Below, piece after piece: positions 37,305-50,900 of a stretch of DNA of 64,000 nt. This DNA is from Diprion similis (Eukaryota; Arthropoda; Insecta; Hymenoptera; Diprionidae). The notes under the pieces are model-generated. The model was given only the letters and a program-made list of their open reading frames with translations. It was not told the origin of the DNA and did no database searches. Every line of letters begins with the position of its first letter. Position 1 is the first letter of the stretch. Where the stretch lies: assembly GCF_021155765.1 (NCBI RefSeq), contig NC_060106.1, positions 16,642,031 through 16,706,030 on the forward strand, given 5' to 3'. Both the position numbers and the translations under genes were made by a program.

Positions 37305-40300
37305 TATCGAGCTTTGTACGGATCTTGAAAGAATACTGCGACGAATGTCACCCTGTGGCGATCAAACGGCTTCTTCTGAGAATTCAAGAGGCACTTAATC
37401 ACTCGTCAATTTGTTCCAGCGTATTTCCAGGCTCCGTAAGTTAATTTGTTATATTCCGCTTTGTCAGATTGGGACAATTCGAGTAATGCAAATAATTTCT
37501 TTGAGTACTTCGAATTTTTCACTCCGCTGAACGGACTGAGTGAAATGGGCATGAACTCGGCATTTTCTCCTCGAGGGTTTCGCGCGTATCTGCTTGAGAA
37601 GTATTGAAAGTTTCTCCGTCAGTTGTATCCCGTTTTCGTTCTCATTCGAACGGTTAAAAAATACGGGAAACCGGCTACTCGCCCAGTCGAACGTCTCTTC
37701 ATGACGACATAGATGTTCGACTTGGCAGAGATCGAAAACTACGATTGGACACGTATGAGTCATCTCTCGGGTTTCCAAGGGGTAATTCTACTTCAACTTT
37801 TCGAAGAGTTTGCCGATGATGCGAACTTCTCTATATGCTATACGAGGTATTGATTTCAGACACCCAACTCCGAGTCTTGCAGCCAGGTATCCACCCCTCG
37901 TAACTGACAATACCTACTTTACGAGTACAACCAAGCATCAATCGCATTGCATATCTATTATTTCAATGCTGCTTATGAATGCATGCCGAGAACAGTGGAA
38001 CCTGTGATAAACATCTTGGATATCATGCGCAAAACCATCCGATGACGGTGCAGATTATGGGAGAAAACAAACAACAGACAGGCAGCGAACCGCGTTAGCT
38101 ATACACGAATCTACCGTGCTTTCACGTTTCAAGTCAGTCTGCAAAAATCAGAGCTTATATGTACTACTTTATCGAATTCGACATGATACGTCAATTTACC
38201 ACTCCCTCGTTGTCATCTAACAATAAGCTTCACCGTATAGTTATTCGTACAGACTGACCAACGGTCTCAAGTACAGGTGTTATATTCCACGCGAGGAAAA
38301 AAGTGGGGGAACAAAAAACAAAAACAAAAAAAATGATGCCGAATCTTATCCGTCGCGGGTAGTATTACGAGAATTTTTTCTGCCCAAGGGCGAAAGCGGA
38401 GAGTCACAGGATTTAAGGCTACGCCGTATCATTGCCGTAGATTGTAAGAGGCGATGGTAGGTTGGTAGTTCTTCTTTCCACCCGCGGGTTTCTCGCCGCT
38501 CTGGAATGGGATTCCGGTGGACGGGGAGTCTGAACTCCAGGGGTTGCTATGGCGATGGGGCGGCAAAGGAGGAGGGGCTGCACACCCGACGGACACAACG
38601 TTCGGCTGTCTGGAGCCGAGGCGAGGGCGGCAAGAGGGGATGACGCCATGCGCCCATGCCGAGGACCTGATACATGACGTTGTCTGACGGCGCATATCGA
38701 ATCTTTGCTTTCGCTCGTTCCGAATCAATGAAGAATCGCGGAAATCTCGGGACGAGGATTACCCAACCCTTATCGCAGCGATTACGTTTCATGCCTAAAT
38801 CTGCCCCTGCGGAGTGCGTCGCTCCAAATTCCGCGTCTCATTTTTAACACTTTGGCAATTTTCGTACTAATTTCGTACATCTTTCAATAGAGGCAGTAAT
38901 TTCACGTAAAATCGTCTCCTGATCCTCTAAATTCAATGAGAAGTCAAGATTTTAAAGGCCATGTAAATGTGTACTATAAAACATAGAACACTCGATTAAC
39001 TTTGTGGATAGAATTTTTCCATAACTGTTGAAAATATGTATAACACTAAGTTGGAGGATTTATCAGATTTTCGAGTCTATAGAACATTTTCATTACATGT
39101 TAATTATACATTAAAGTGGGCAAAAGCAACGTGTTCGTGAATATTGATTTCCTTTCTTTGTTCCGTTTTAAATTTCAATTTACGTACTTCACTTTTCATC
39201 AATTTTGCTCACTTTTATTTCTTTACCAACCACCCTACCGTGACCTCTGTCATTCTAAGATCAGCTTATGGTAGATACACAAGCTGGATATCCTCCCGTA
39301 TTCTCGGACTGGAATTTTAACCGCGGACGGAAGGAAGGTCTCAGAGATCTACCTACCTACTTCAGTACGACATCTTAAATGTCGAGAATGTGCGCGTTTA
39401 TTTCTCTCGGATTGACCAAGACAGCCGCTAGATTTACATTTCAGGGATCTTCTGAACTGGATTCCTGGCGTCACGTATGGGCTGTTTGGGTGACGTATGT
39501 ATCAGTGGGATAGTACATAATATGAAACATATTTACCTGGCAGAGCGACATGTCGTTATAATTCTCAGAATTTCGTCTCATAGTCATTCGTCTTTCATTA
39601 AAATCATTCCACGTACGTAATCTGTTATCGAGGTCAAAACTTGTTCACATCCGCCGTACAATTTGCACCACGATGCGTCGATATATCGGAAAAGTGTATT
39701 TTTAGACCGTGCTCAACCCTCTTCATATTGTACCAGCACCTGCGATTTCTGCACTAACTGAACCTCTGGTTCTTCTGCATGCGCGGCCCTCGAGTCTCAT
39801 TTCTTGGCTACCTATTGAAATCATGAAGCGGTTTGCTTTCGCTTGCGCGCAATTTCATTGAGAAAAATGAAATTCGAGAGATACAACAGTTGTATAATAC
39901 AATACTACAGAAAAAAAATAAGCGTAATATACTTTTCCAGTATTTATAGCCCAATTTTCGAAGTCAACAGGGAAGAGCTTGGAAAATCAAACCGCGACGA
40001 ATCAGTGCGCATATCGTTCTCTTATCACTCCGATCTGCTTTACCCCAACAAAGTGGAAGCGTCGGATAACTAACGGAATCCGATCGGAAGCAGCTTTAAT
40101 GCTGAATGAGCTGCTGTGTCTGATCGTAGCGGGCTATTACCACTGCAGAACACGCGAGGCAGTTCGCTGTTCAAATAGCTGTGAACCGTCCAGACTACCG
40201 CTAGTTGTGATTGGAGGAGAAAATAGCAAGAGTTCCGGGATTCTGGTTTATAACCGGGTGTAGTAATGACCGAGTTTCAGTGAAAAAGTTCTGCACGCGC

Positions 40301-43000
40301 GATGCGAATACAAGATGGCTAATACGATTTAATTTATATGATTTAATTCATATGACATGACGGGAGAAAAATTTCTGATAATCGACTAGCCGAGTTTCAT
40401 GACCCTGTTTTCTCACTTCCGTTGCTCTGCCAACCCAGCCAGTCGAGCATCGATCGGTTTGTTTTTGTTTTGCCCAGCCAACCTGAGGAGGTAATTAACT
40501 ATCCGGGATATAATAATATCACAGCTCGGCTTCGCCCACCCATCCACCCATCCACCCAACTTACCTCTACCTGCAGATTTCCCAGATCTAGGCCAATGTT
40601 ATTTCGTCGGGAAATCACGCCCGAGTGGGTTTATCCATCTGAGGAAATGTTACCGGGTCTCATTAATTAATCCACTCCGGCACAATTTCGCACGACCTGC
40701 TCGATCATTTTATAATTTTATTTTTATTTACAGACTGAGGTGACGAATTTTCAACCAAAGTCGCACCGCTCATTTTTCATTTTTTAATTTATAAGCCACT
40801 GTGTCTTTTTTTTCTTCTTCGAGGTTTAATCGTCGTCAGACGATGCAAAGAAAGAGGGCACGACGATGAGCATGCCACGGCGGCTATTCAGGCTAAAGAA
40901 GCTCAAGAGTATACTACCAAAAAAGTGAGCGACAGGCTCTTTGCCCAACAATGTAATGTAATTGCCATTCCAGCGTGGCGCAACCCTTGCGGGAAAAAGG
41001 AGGTTGCATTATATTTAAACGGGGGTATTTGAGTTGCGTGGCCTGGACCTAGATATCTGCGTCCGAGTACGAGGACGTATAACACTTATGACGTCCTTCA
41101 TCCTTTCAGTTTTTAAGCTCAAGGTTTGCCCAAGGTTCGCTTAACAGGCTTCCACGAACTTTTCAGCGCAGGGTGCTCGAGGAAGGAGCTGAATTCCCAA
41201 ATCCTTGCTTCAACGTAATTGGAACTTCGCAATTGAAGGCCTCTTTCACCCAAAATTAACGGCCATCTGTGCGTCTGTATGTGGAATCTAAATTACACGC
41301 TTTGATAATTGAGATTAAGGTGGTGCTGTGGTCACCCAGAAAAAGTCAGATCCTGACGGTTATCCAAAGTTCCAGTTCGTTGAGCTAGTCGATACTTAAT
41401 AGCAAATTGAGTTGAGAAAATTAAATTATTAATAATATTTTCAGACTACATGGTTGATTTTTCACTTATTAAAGTGATTTGCACTTTATTGCTGCAGGTC
41501 TCTGTAGTAAGTGAGCTCAAATTTTTCTTAATGCACTACGAACTTGAGCTTTTCGCTCTAGGCAATTCGTAAACTCCAATGTCGATGATTTTTACTTGAT
41601 ATCAGAAGACACCTAGCCGTCACGCCATTGTATTTTTGACAAACGATCGAGTACTAGGAGGAAATTGGATTTCACGCCTGCGTTTACAAATGCCTAGAAA
41701 AGCTGTTTATAAAGCTGTCTGTAAATAGTGTAGTGTAGCTTCAGAAATGGAGTAAAAAAAACATATCGCCTGGTGTTGGAATTTGTGAGGGTGATAAAAT
41801 CCACCCTTTCGTGAGACGTGTCCGATATTTAGTGGTCTTCACGGATCGACAAGCTGCGGATTAACCCGGAAAACTGCCACACTTCGTATCGAAACGCGAA
41901 AGCCACCATCTTGCCTGACCTAGTCTAGTTTATTTCGGACTTAATCCGTTCGGCCACGCGATAAACACATGACTGCATTAATTCCGGCTAGGTATCATAT
42001 GTTATCTCTCATCATTACACAAACACTCGATGAGAGTTTGGCTAGTCAAGAACCGAATATCGCGCTAATTAATCGGCTTTTTTCAAATCTTGACAGCGAA
42101 TTTTCATCCGGATAGACAGCTGCAGCACAGTGTTTGAACGAGATGTATAAAATTTTCTACAGATAATAAAATACAGTTGCACGTATCTTCCTATCACTGG
42201 AAATCACTTCCTCCTTATCTTTAGCTCATACCGTTTTCAGAGGATCGTAAATATACTCGTACGAGTGAAATATTGGAGGAAAATACGGATTTAAAAGCAG
42301 GACTATAAAAAATAGTAATTAAATTTAAAAAAAAAAACGTTTAATTGGATCGAAATTTGCACGTCATACATACATCAAAGTGACGACACGCGCCTGTGTT
42401 TCGGTCTTCCGATTTCACGCTGCGACGAAGCGGCTGAAATGACGTTGCGAAAACGGATTCGAGGGGGGATCTTGATTTATGAGTCTGTTTTCGACACTTC
42501 TTGCTACCCTGGTTTCAGATATCTTCCGTCTTTTCCAAAGGCGAAGCACCGCTCCAGTGGCTCCCTGGTCGAGAAGGGGGAGCGTGAGTTGAGCTGGAGG
42601 AACAGCGGGGCTCACACGATATCAATAATAAATCAAGGATAATTAAATCCCTCGTAGAAGCCCGCGACAGAGACGGTTTCCATCACGCCGCATACCCGAG
42701 GTTCAATTCGGAAACCAAACTCAATGACGAAGGTCTCTGATAAATGCGAGCAGCCTGTTAGGCGAAACTTTGATTGCGATCATCGTTACGAGGAAGTATT
42801 ATTATTCATGATACGATGCTTGGAAAATGGGTAAACGTAATTTCTGAGTTGGTCCTTTCCCGTGGAAGTGTCAGCCGCTATCCGCGATTCAATCAAATCA
42901 TTCCTCGGACATGTAGTTACAGACTACGTGCGTCACTCGATGTCTGTTTACCGTCGTTTTTGGCTATCTCGGCGTAGAGGAGGGGCGAAGAGCTTTTTGC
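37305..43000. other. intergenic region between the minus-strand membrane gene and Cdk5alpha
   Basis: Mixed AT-rich and GC-rich sequence. It has a GC island at 38400-38760 with an RFX X-box-like word and a tandem CCATCCAC repeat near 40540. Open frames up to about 100 codons lack ATG plus splice context. No transposon or RNA gene is recognised. Confidence 0.4.
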
Positions 43001-44522
43001 CCGCCGCGCCTCGGAGGAATCGCGTGGGACGAAGAAGATTAGAACCCACGTTAATCCCGGGTCCATCGAAAATTTGACGAAACATCCGTTTTTTCGGTGC
43101 TTCTACATTCCTCATTCTCTTTCTGGCAAACCGTAAGGACGGGGATGACGGTGGATTGAAAAAACGTCGGGTGGTAGGCAAACCATGTCTTCACGGACGC
43201 GAAGGAGCCCTCGGCGTGTGAGTCCGCACCCTCGTCTCTCCAACCCCGAGGCTCCCTTACGCCCCCGCCACCCTTGACGCCCGCGACGGCGGCCGTTCGC
43301 GTTATCGAACGAATGCGCGCGCAGTGAGCACACCGAGGGGCGTTCGTCTTGGCTGGCGGACACGAAACCACACCAACAGGACAGTTTGACAGAAGTTGCA
43401 GCTCTCCTGAGGAGCGCCCTCGAGGCTATCATCGGCGCTGTGAAACCGATCAAGTGTAGTTCGTTGACGCGAGCGGACGACGAGGTGTTTCTAGAGTATT
43501 CCGATAGTCACCGCGTGTCGCATTAACTGCACACATTACGGATTATCATCTCCTCGTTCTACGCCTGTAGAGACTGTGATATAGTGAGAGTAATTTATCG
43601 TTTTATTGACGCCGTGCGGAGGACTGTGATAGAGAATTATTATACTCGTATAAGTGTGTAACAAGTATCGCTTGTATCGCTTGTACTCCACAAAGATGCA
43701 GAACTTTCTCGCATGACCGCGCCGGCCTTCCAACGACCAACCGACCGTGTCACCCATAGTAAACAACAAGTGCAGTGCTTCGTTGTAAACGCTCAACCGT
43801 ACAGGTGAACCGTATAACGTTGTACTCGAAGCCCATCGGTGGTGAGAAGAGAGTATAACTGAAATAAATCGTAAATCAGCAAATCGTTCGAGGAGAGAAA
43901 GGGAGATTAAGCAGATCAACGGCGGGCGCCAAGGAGAAGGAAGAAGGCGGAGGAACCGCACGCGGGTGCCGAGAGATTCGTGAAGGGGAATCGATCGCGC
44001 GTTCGCCATTTTGCCGGGACCCTTGTAGCGCGGTGCATATCCCCCAGGTTGCGGAAGCAAGGACCACCGCCTTGAGTATTCCAAGGGTCGTGCAGCAGGG
44101 TGCACCAGCCACGAGGCCAAGACGACGGGGTTCCGCGATCGTTTCGCTAGGGGTTTTGGGTATTGATCGTCTCCGAGCAGCCGGGGTTCTCCGTTCTTTA
44201 GGGCGGCCATATTAACTGCCCGAAGCTCAAGACCGAAGGCAGGCTGGGCGGTCGGCTGAGCGAGGTGGTGGGTCCCGCCGTGGAGGAGGCCATTGAGCCC
44301 TGGGATGCACCCTCGCTGACGGGACCCAGCGGGACTTCGACGCCGAGGCAGGCGCCACCGCCACCCCCGCCCCCGCCCCTCCCGCTAATCGCGTCCTCGC
44401 CGAGCCCCCCGCGACCCCCCAGGCCACCGCCACCCCCGCCACCCCCGCCCCAGCAGCCCCAAACCCTCGCCGTACCGACTCGGGCGAAGCTCGCCTCCGC
44501 GGCCAGGGCGCAAAACAAGAAG
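43001..44522 (+). promoter_or_regulatory. GC/CpG-rich 5' region of the Cdk5 activator gene
   Basis: A CpG-dense region upstream of the conserved start. It includes a minus-strand YY1/Pho-like CAAAATGGCG (44004-44013) and a possible acceptor TTCTTTAG ending at 44201. From 44202 the frame of the p35 start is open without ATG for 107 codons and encodes a Pro-rich stretch. Promoter, 5' UTR and a possible extra upstream coding part cannot be separated by eye. A long minus-strand open frame here (43536-44210) shows no family features. Confidence 0.4.
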
Positions 44523-44957
44523 ATGGGGACCGTGCTGTCGTTCAGTCCGCGGGACCGGCGTGGGTCCGGTTACCCGACCGCGGCCCACCAGCACCCCGCC
44601 GATTTCACCCTGAACAACTTCAACTACGAGCAGCTGAACAACGCCAAGAATCGCGAGAACAAGAGCACGTCCTCGGTAGCTCCGGCACCGACGAATCAAC
44701 CCAACAACAACTCGCTGCAGAACAATAATATCAATCTGAACTGCAACGACAACGCGAGGATAATATCCGAGAAAAATGCCCTCGACAAGAACCTTAAGAA
44801 GCACTCGCTGTTCATTAACGCTCTGTCGTGGAAACGGTTCAGCACTACCAATAACAACAAGAAGAAACTTGACAACAAAAATAAAAACATTACCTTCAGA
44901 CAGCCTCTCGACAATATACCCATCGTTGATAAGAACAAGAATATACAGACCCCGCAG
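44523..44957 (+). CDS. Cdk5alpha: Cdk5 activator exon 1 (myristoylated N terminus)
   Basis: It runs from the ATG to the donor CAG|GTGAGT, 145 codons. It is Asn- and Lys-rich after the p35 signature MGTVLSFSP. The start is chosen by that conserved signature, although the same frame is open upstream to 44202 without any ATG. Confidence 0.92.
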
Positions 44958-47900
44958 GTGAGTTAATTACGTCGTGTATACTAGCCTCTCTCATTATATT
45001 TCGATTGAGTACTTATTATAATAAACCCATGCTGTCAATTCGCAATCATCAGATAAGCGGTGATGAGTTTGATTTGCCTCGTCATCCTTCTCCGCACGAC
45101 GTCAAAACGTTGTCCAAGTCCTTATCAATGTCTAGATAACGCGTAGGCCGTTTGCAGTATGTTTGTGATTGTTTTATTTTTTAATTTTTATCCTCCTTGC
45201 TCTAATTTCTCAACTCCGACATTGACAGTTCTTGCAACTTCTATTATTCAGTGCCGATAATCAATGACTAATTCGAGGTTGAACCTATAGCTGTTTCATT
45301 AGTTCGTCGAAGAATAAATACGCGTAATAGTAACGATTACCTACCTTGAACGAAATTCAGTTCTTCAACTTTGGACATTGCATGACATTAACACGATATT
45401 ACTCATCAACGTCAGATCGTATCGCTCTCGCTGTGATAATATCTTGGCAAGTACACGTATACCAACCGCATTCCGTAACGATGCGCTTACCACGATTTTC
45501 ACACCAGAACCTGCACCCTTTTCACAGATCAAAGTACCCGTGACAAACAACAATCACACGACGCACAATCCAACCTGCGAAAAATTGGTCCAAAAACCTC
45601 TGCCCCCCGGCCCGAGGAAGACTGTTATTCAGGCCTCGACGTCGGAGCTGCTCAAGTGCCTCGGTGTCTACCTGCATGGAAAATGCACACGGTTGCGCGA
45701 CTTCCAGGCTGGCGATGCGGTCGTTTGGCTCAAGAAAGTCGACCGGAGGCTGCTCATTCAGGGATGGCAGGTCAGTGAAAGAAAACCAATAAACAATATA
45801 CCAAGAGCGCTCGAAATGGTCTGCGGTGACTGACAGATAATAATCAGCGTGCAGAGAACGTTAACCGGTGGCGTTGCCTTCGTTAAAACTGTATTCCATT
45901 TTGAATTTGCATTGTTCAACTGGACCGGGTCGATAGCGCGGTAATCCGATAAAATATCGCCCCTAATCGTATTCCAACAAAACAATCTCTCTAATGGTCC
46001 CACATCATCCGACGTGGTGGATCGTAAATATTTACGAAAGCAGCGCCTGCGCAAAGGTCGTTCGAATTTTCCCCCCAAGCCTTGCCACCGGAGGTTGGAT
46101 CCACTCGCTAGAAGACGAGTCAAAATGCGCCCTGTTATCCCCGGGGACCTGGACTCGTTCCGCTCGACATGGGGAGCGGCGTTTGTTCACCCTGCAATAT
46201 GTTTCACCGGCCGCAGCCCTAAACCGGCGATGAAATCGGACCGTAAAACTGAAAGTGACGTTCAGAGACCGGCTGATATAACGCACTCCGTGCCAATGTC
46301 GATTGTGCAATTTTATCGAACGTTGATTAGGTCACCAGAAGCTTAACATCCCCTGCACTCGAGAGCTCCAGGAAAGCTCGTTCCGAGCCGGGGTGATTAA
46401 AATGGTCGAGGTTTTCACCGAGTGATCAGTGGACTCTTAGCGTAACGTGGTTCGCTTGGTTGTAGTCTTGATCTCGATGAAAGGGACGCGTGTCTCGCGG
46501 AGCGTGCAATCCTATCCGAAGAATCGACGCGACGCGGGACGTTGAGAGGGTGCCCGCAGCTCAACTCGTACATCGCGCTGCTTCCTTTCACCGAAAACCC
46601 ATTAGCCGTAACGAACAATATACCACGGTCCTTATCAGACTTGAAAAAAGGGTCCTCGAGATCTCGGAGGCTTTACGTCCAAGTCCCGCAAGAGTCGTCG
46701 TCGTCGGCTGGGTGTGACTTACTCTCGGGAATTATAGCGGGAGACTCGAGCTCGTTGAGTGAAAATTTGATGACTTTGATCATGAGTTATGCAGGGAGAT
46801 TTCCAAGGTAACGTGGATCAGGGTCGAACGCACAGTTTTCCCCCAGCTGTGGTGCAGCCACCCTTACGCACTGCACCTAAAAGGCTACGAGGCGCGTTTG
46901 CTACGTCACGCGAGTAAACACGCAGCGGGAAGCTTTCATCCGTATGGTTACACGCGGTTTAATTGCATCCGTATTGCGCCAGCCGCAAAGGGACGTCGCG
47001 ACGCCCCGCGGCGCAGGCATAACGTTAACGTCGACGCGTCGATATTGCGACGAGGAAACTGCTGCATGGAAAAGGGGAACTTGCCTATCAAAGTCAAAGC
47101 CAAAGCGAAATGGGGAAAGAATCGCAATCACTTTATCCCCGCGTAAATCTCGATATAGATATGCGTGCAAATTTATTTTCTATACAACAGGTTGCGCGAT
47201 TCGAGTTTTGCAAATCGAACCGCAGCCTTCGTCCACATTTCCTCGAATCCCTCCTCGAATTTTCGACAGCTTCGTTAGCGCCGGATGCGCCGGGACGTCA
47301 TCCGGGAGCCAGACGCCACCCTCGCCCCAACAGAGGGCAATGCCTGCTCGGCAACCCCAAACTCCGGAGGGTGTGCAGAAATGCCGAAGGGGTCACGTGC
47401 GCGGGAATTAGATGTATAGGTGGTGGTGCGTTTTATGCGAAAAACTAGGGTGCTTGCGTGAATCGTGCTTGTGTATGTAAGGAAGCGTGATTACGTCCGA
47501 CACACGCGCGTGGAACAGAGCCAACTGATCAGCCCCCCGCGGGGAACGCGTAGAAAAATGCGTAGCTGGTAGAAGGGCATTCACCCTTTGTACGTAGCGA
47601 AAAGCTCCGCGTAGCTCTATGAGTTCTATAAGCACGTCTGCGTACAAGCTGCAGGGGTGTTGTGCGTTCCGAGTCCCGAGGGTTTGGAACTTGCCAAATT
47701 ACGTCTGCTGGGGAATTCTTGAGGGAATTTAGGTTGTTTAGGAGACACAGGGGTGGAGGGGGTACCTCTGCCCTTCAAGTTGCACATAATTAACCAGCTT
47801 GCGAATAAACGTTCGCTTGACGAAGCGCCGGAATTACCCGCCTAGATATGCGTGACAGCCGGAGCGTGTTCCAAAAGTTTAAACTTTGAATAAGTAAACA

Positions 47901-50900
47901 GCCCTCTTGGTCAGTGATACCATTTCGAAAATGATTATGTTGTTTCGGTCGGTGGTTTTCTACATTTGCTGAACGCTTCAACTCCTCTCATTTATCGTGA
48001 CGGGTCGTCAAACGCACGTTGATTATCAAGGTGGCAGAGGTGTTTAATAGGTAATCAATATTGACCGTTGATCGTTCAAACACAAAATATTTAATCCCAT
48101 TCCCGAAAGGATTCATTTGGACAGATTTCCAACGACTCTTCGTACGTGCCATTCGTTTACAGTATTCACAGTTAGTGTTTCCACGTGTTCTTTGGTCCGG
48201 CCATTTCGCCTCTGGGTCTCGGTCGAGGACGTTGGATCCAATTCCACTTCTCTGCCACCACTGTACACCATGATTCGGGAATGCAAGGACCGTTTTCGTC
48301 GCGTCTAACGTATCCTGGCTTGCACACACATCCGTCAGGTATACAAACCTGAAAAATAGCTGTTTAATTATATGTAATATAAAAATATTGGTAATCGATA
48401 ACGTTTTCCAAACATTAATAGAGTGCGAAACTTATAGCGATAATTCGTTAGTTAAAAGTACACAAAACCGATTACCTACCCTGGGACAATATTTTGGCTT
48501 GAGTTGACCGCATGTGAATTGACAGGGATTTCCACATTCCGTCCTTATTGTGTTCGGTCCGCAATACGGGAGCGTTTGGTGAGTCGATATTATACCTCGT
48601 CGTAAACTAGCCGCTGATTGATTTGTGCAATAAAAATAGTTCAGCTGAATATCATATTCATTTTCTATATCATAAATATCTATCCTGTATTATTTACATA
48701 TTTTTTTTTATGATTCGTGTCGCCTTTTCGACGTACAAACATGACCAATTTATTCGGAAAAGTCAAGAGTATTCGACTGACGCAGAGTGAACGTGAAAAG
48801 GACGAAATGGAACACGAAATACTTACATGTCACCACGTCGAGTAAGAATATGATGAAAAAAACAGACGGCTTACGTATCATTTCGACATTGGTCTCTCAC
48901 GGCTCGGATAATACTGGTGAAGTATTTTTTTGAATTCATAAGCAGTTAACACGATTCTTACACAGCCTACGCAGCGGTTGTTTGACTTACAGAAATGTTT
49001 CGTCTTCGTTGCTTGTTTGTACAATTGCGACCGTTTTTTAGTCCGCAATTATTTGCGCGATCCGTTTCGAACCGAACTTACAGCAGAGGTGCTACAGTCG
49101 GAAAATTCAGTTGTATCAAAACATAGGTTGAGATCACTTGTGTGGAAGTACGAGTATAATCACACAAATATATTTCACTTGTTCGTTGCAAATTTTTTAG
49201 TCAAATGTCTGTGGTAAAGGGAATTGTCTAGTTTCGCCACGGAGAAGTGTATCTGCATATTTTATGAATGACAAAAAATATCTTAATCGTTTTGCTAATT
49301 GTTCCACGTAATGTGGTGACGGAATAATACAACTAACAAGTTTGTAATCTTCTCTGGATCAGCTGGATGTGCTTTCTTGGTAAGAACATGACGCATTAGT
49401 TTTGCAAATTTATCAACTCAAGTGTTTGGTGAAAAATCTAGGTATCCAATCTCTAGCACGTCTTATTTATTCTATTTAATTTGAGTCACAAGCATTATGT
49501 GTCTTGTCCTGATTACCTTATATCATATCATTATATACACGTATGTTAAAGGTGCAACATTTTATGGCGATCGTTTGTCACATTATAAGACAGTTCTGGT
49601 CACCTACTATTTTATTCGCATACCAATTCGTTCGAAGAATTGTTCAAGTGTTTAGAACAATGGCGGAAGCACATGCGCCACGCTACAATAATTGTTTTTC
49701 AAATGAAACGAAGGTTACTATATATTGCGCCGATAATGGTAAAGGCCAGAACAATGACCTACATCTATATAGCACAGAGTTTGTTGCTATCAGGCTGTAG
49801 ATACATATTTGCGATTGAGGTTGAGTTAATTCTAATCTGCTCTGGCTTTTGGGTCGTATTTTATGCGATCTAATTAGACGGCTTACGAAGTAATAACTGC
49901 TGGCGACAAATATAGACTTACTATAATCAGTACATATTTGTTTTTGTCAGCTATAAATACATTTATTTATTATTATAGGAGTTGGTGAGGAGATTGGAAA
50001 AGCAGTAGCCAGCATTTTTTTACTTATCCACCTCCCCCCCCTCCTTGCTGCTCATCCTATTTTTTTTTATTCATTCCCATGTCCTTTTTCGCAGTCACTT
50101 GAGGTCATTTTTCTCTAATCTTCATGCTTCGGTTACTGCAATTTCTTTATCCGTTCTCAAAACTTAATGACCTAATGATCGCATGGCCTATTTCCGTTAG
50201 CTTGCATTCCGACGTAAAATTTTTCAAAATCAGTTACGATGAATGTATGATTTCAATACCAGCTAGCTTCATTCGGCGAATGTAAGAATCGACCTTATAT
50301 CTAGTCTTTGAAGAGTTCATGTCTTTATTAACTCTAACTTAAAAAAAAAGAATTATGTCAATTGTTAAATATTTTCAATTGAACAGTTGTGAGAACCTAC
50401 ATAAATAAGTTTCAGAGACACATTTCAAACCATTTTCGAGTAGTAGATTAACATCTACGAAAGTAATGGCTTATACACGAGACTACCGGAATTAAATTCG
50501 ATATTGCCAGTGCGTATTGTACTGTATAACTGATAAGATAAAAATAACACACACGGTTGCGTATAAACTCAACGCTCCATGAATAATCAATTAATTGGTG
50601 ATGGATCGTTAACGTAGGTAGAATAAATACGTGGGCTAATTCAGGTTGAATAGGCTATTGTGATGCCGTAATTGAATTTGATGATGAGAACAATCAATTT
50701 TCAAAATACCCTCCGTTATTGACTTAACATTTGACTACGACTTCTTTTATGTGCGTAATTGCAGTGAGCCAATTATTGAACTTGTCATTTGTTCAATATC
50801 GTAGTAATCGCAGGTACGGCCAAAGACATTTCTTTATTGTTACGGTGAACATTGTGAATTTGACAGCCAAGTGTGCAAAGGGTTTTGCAAGTAAAATTAT

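Noticed and set aside
37464..37778. 104-codon minus-strand open frame upstream of the membrane-protein gene
   Set aside because: Starts at TTG. No splice link to 37304 and no recognisable features.
43536..44210. 224-codon minus-strand open frame upstream of p35
   Set aside because: No family features. It lies over the GC-rich 5' region of the plus-strand gene and has no codon pattern I can defend.
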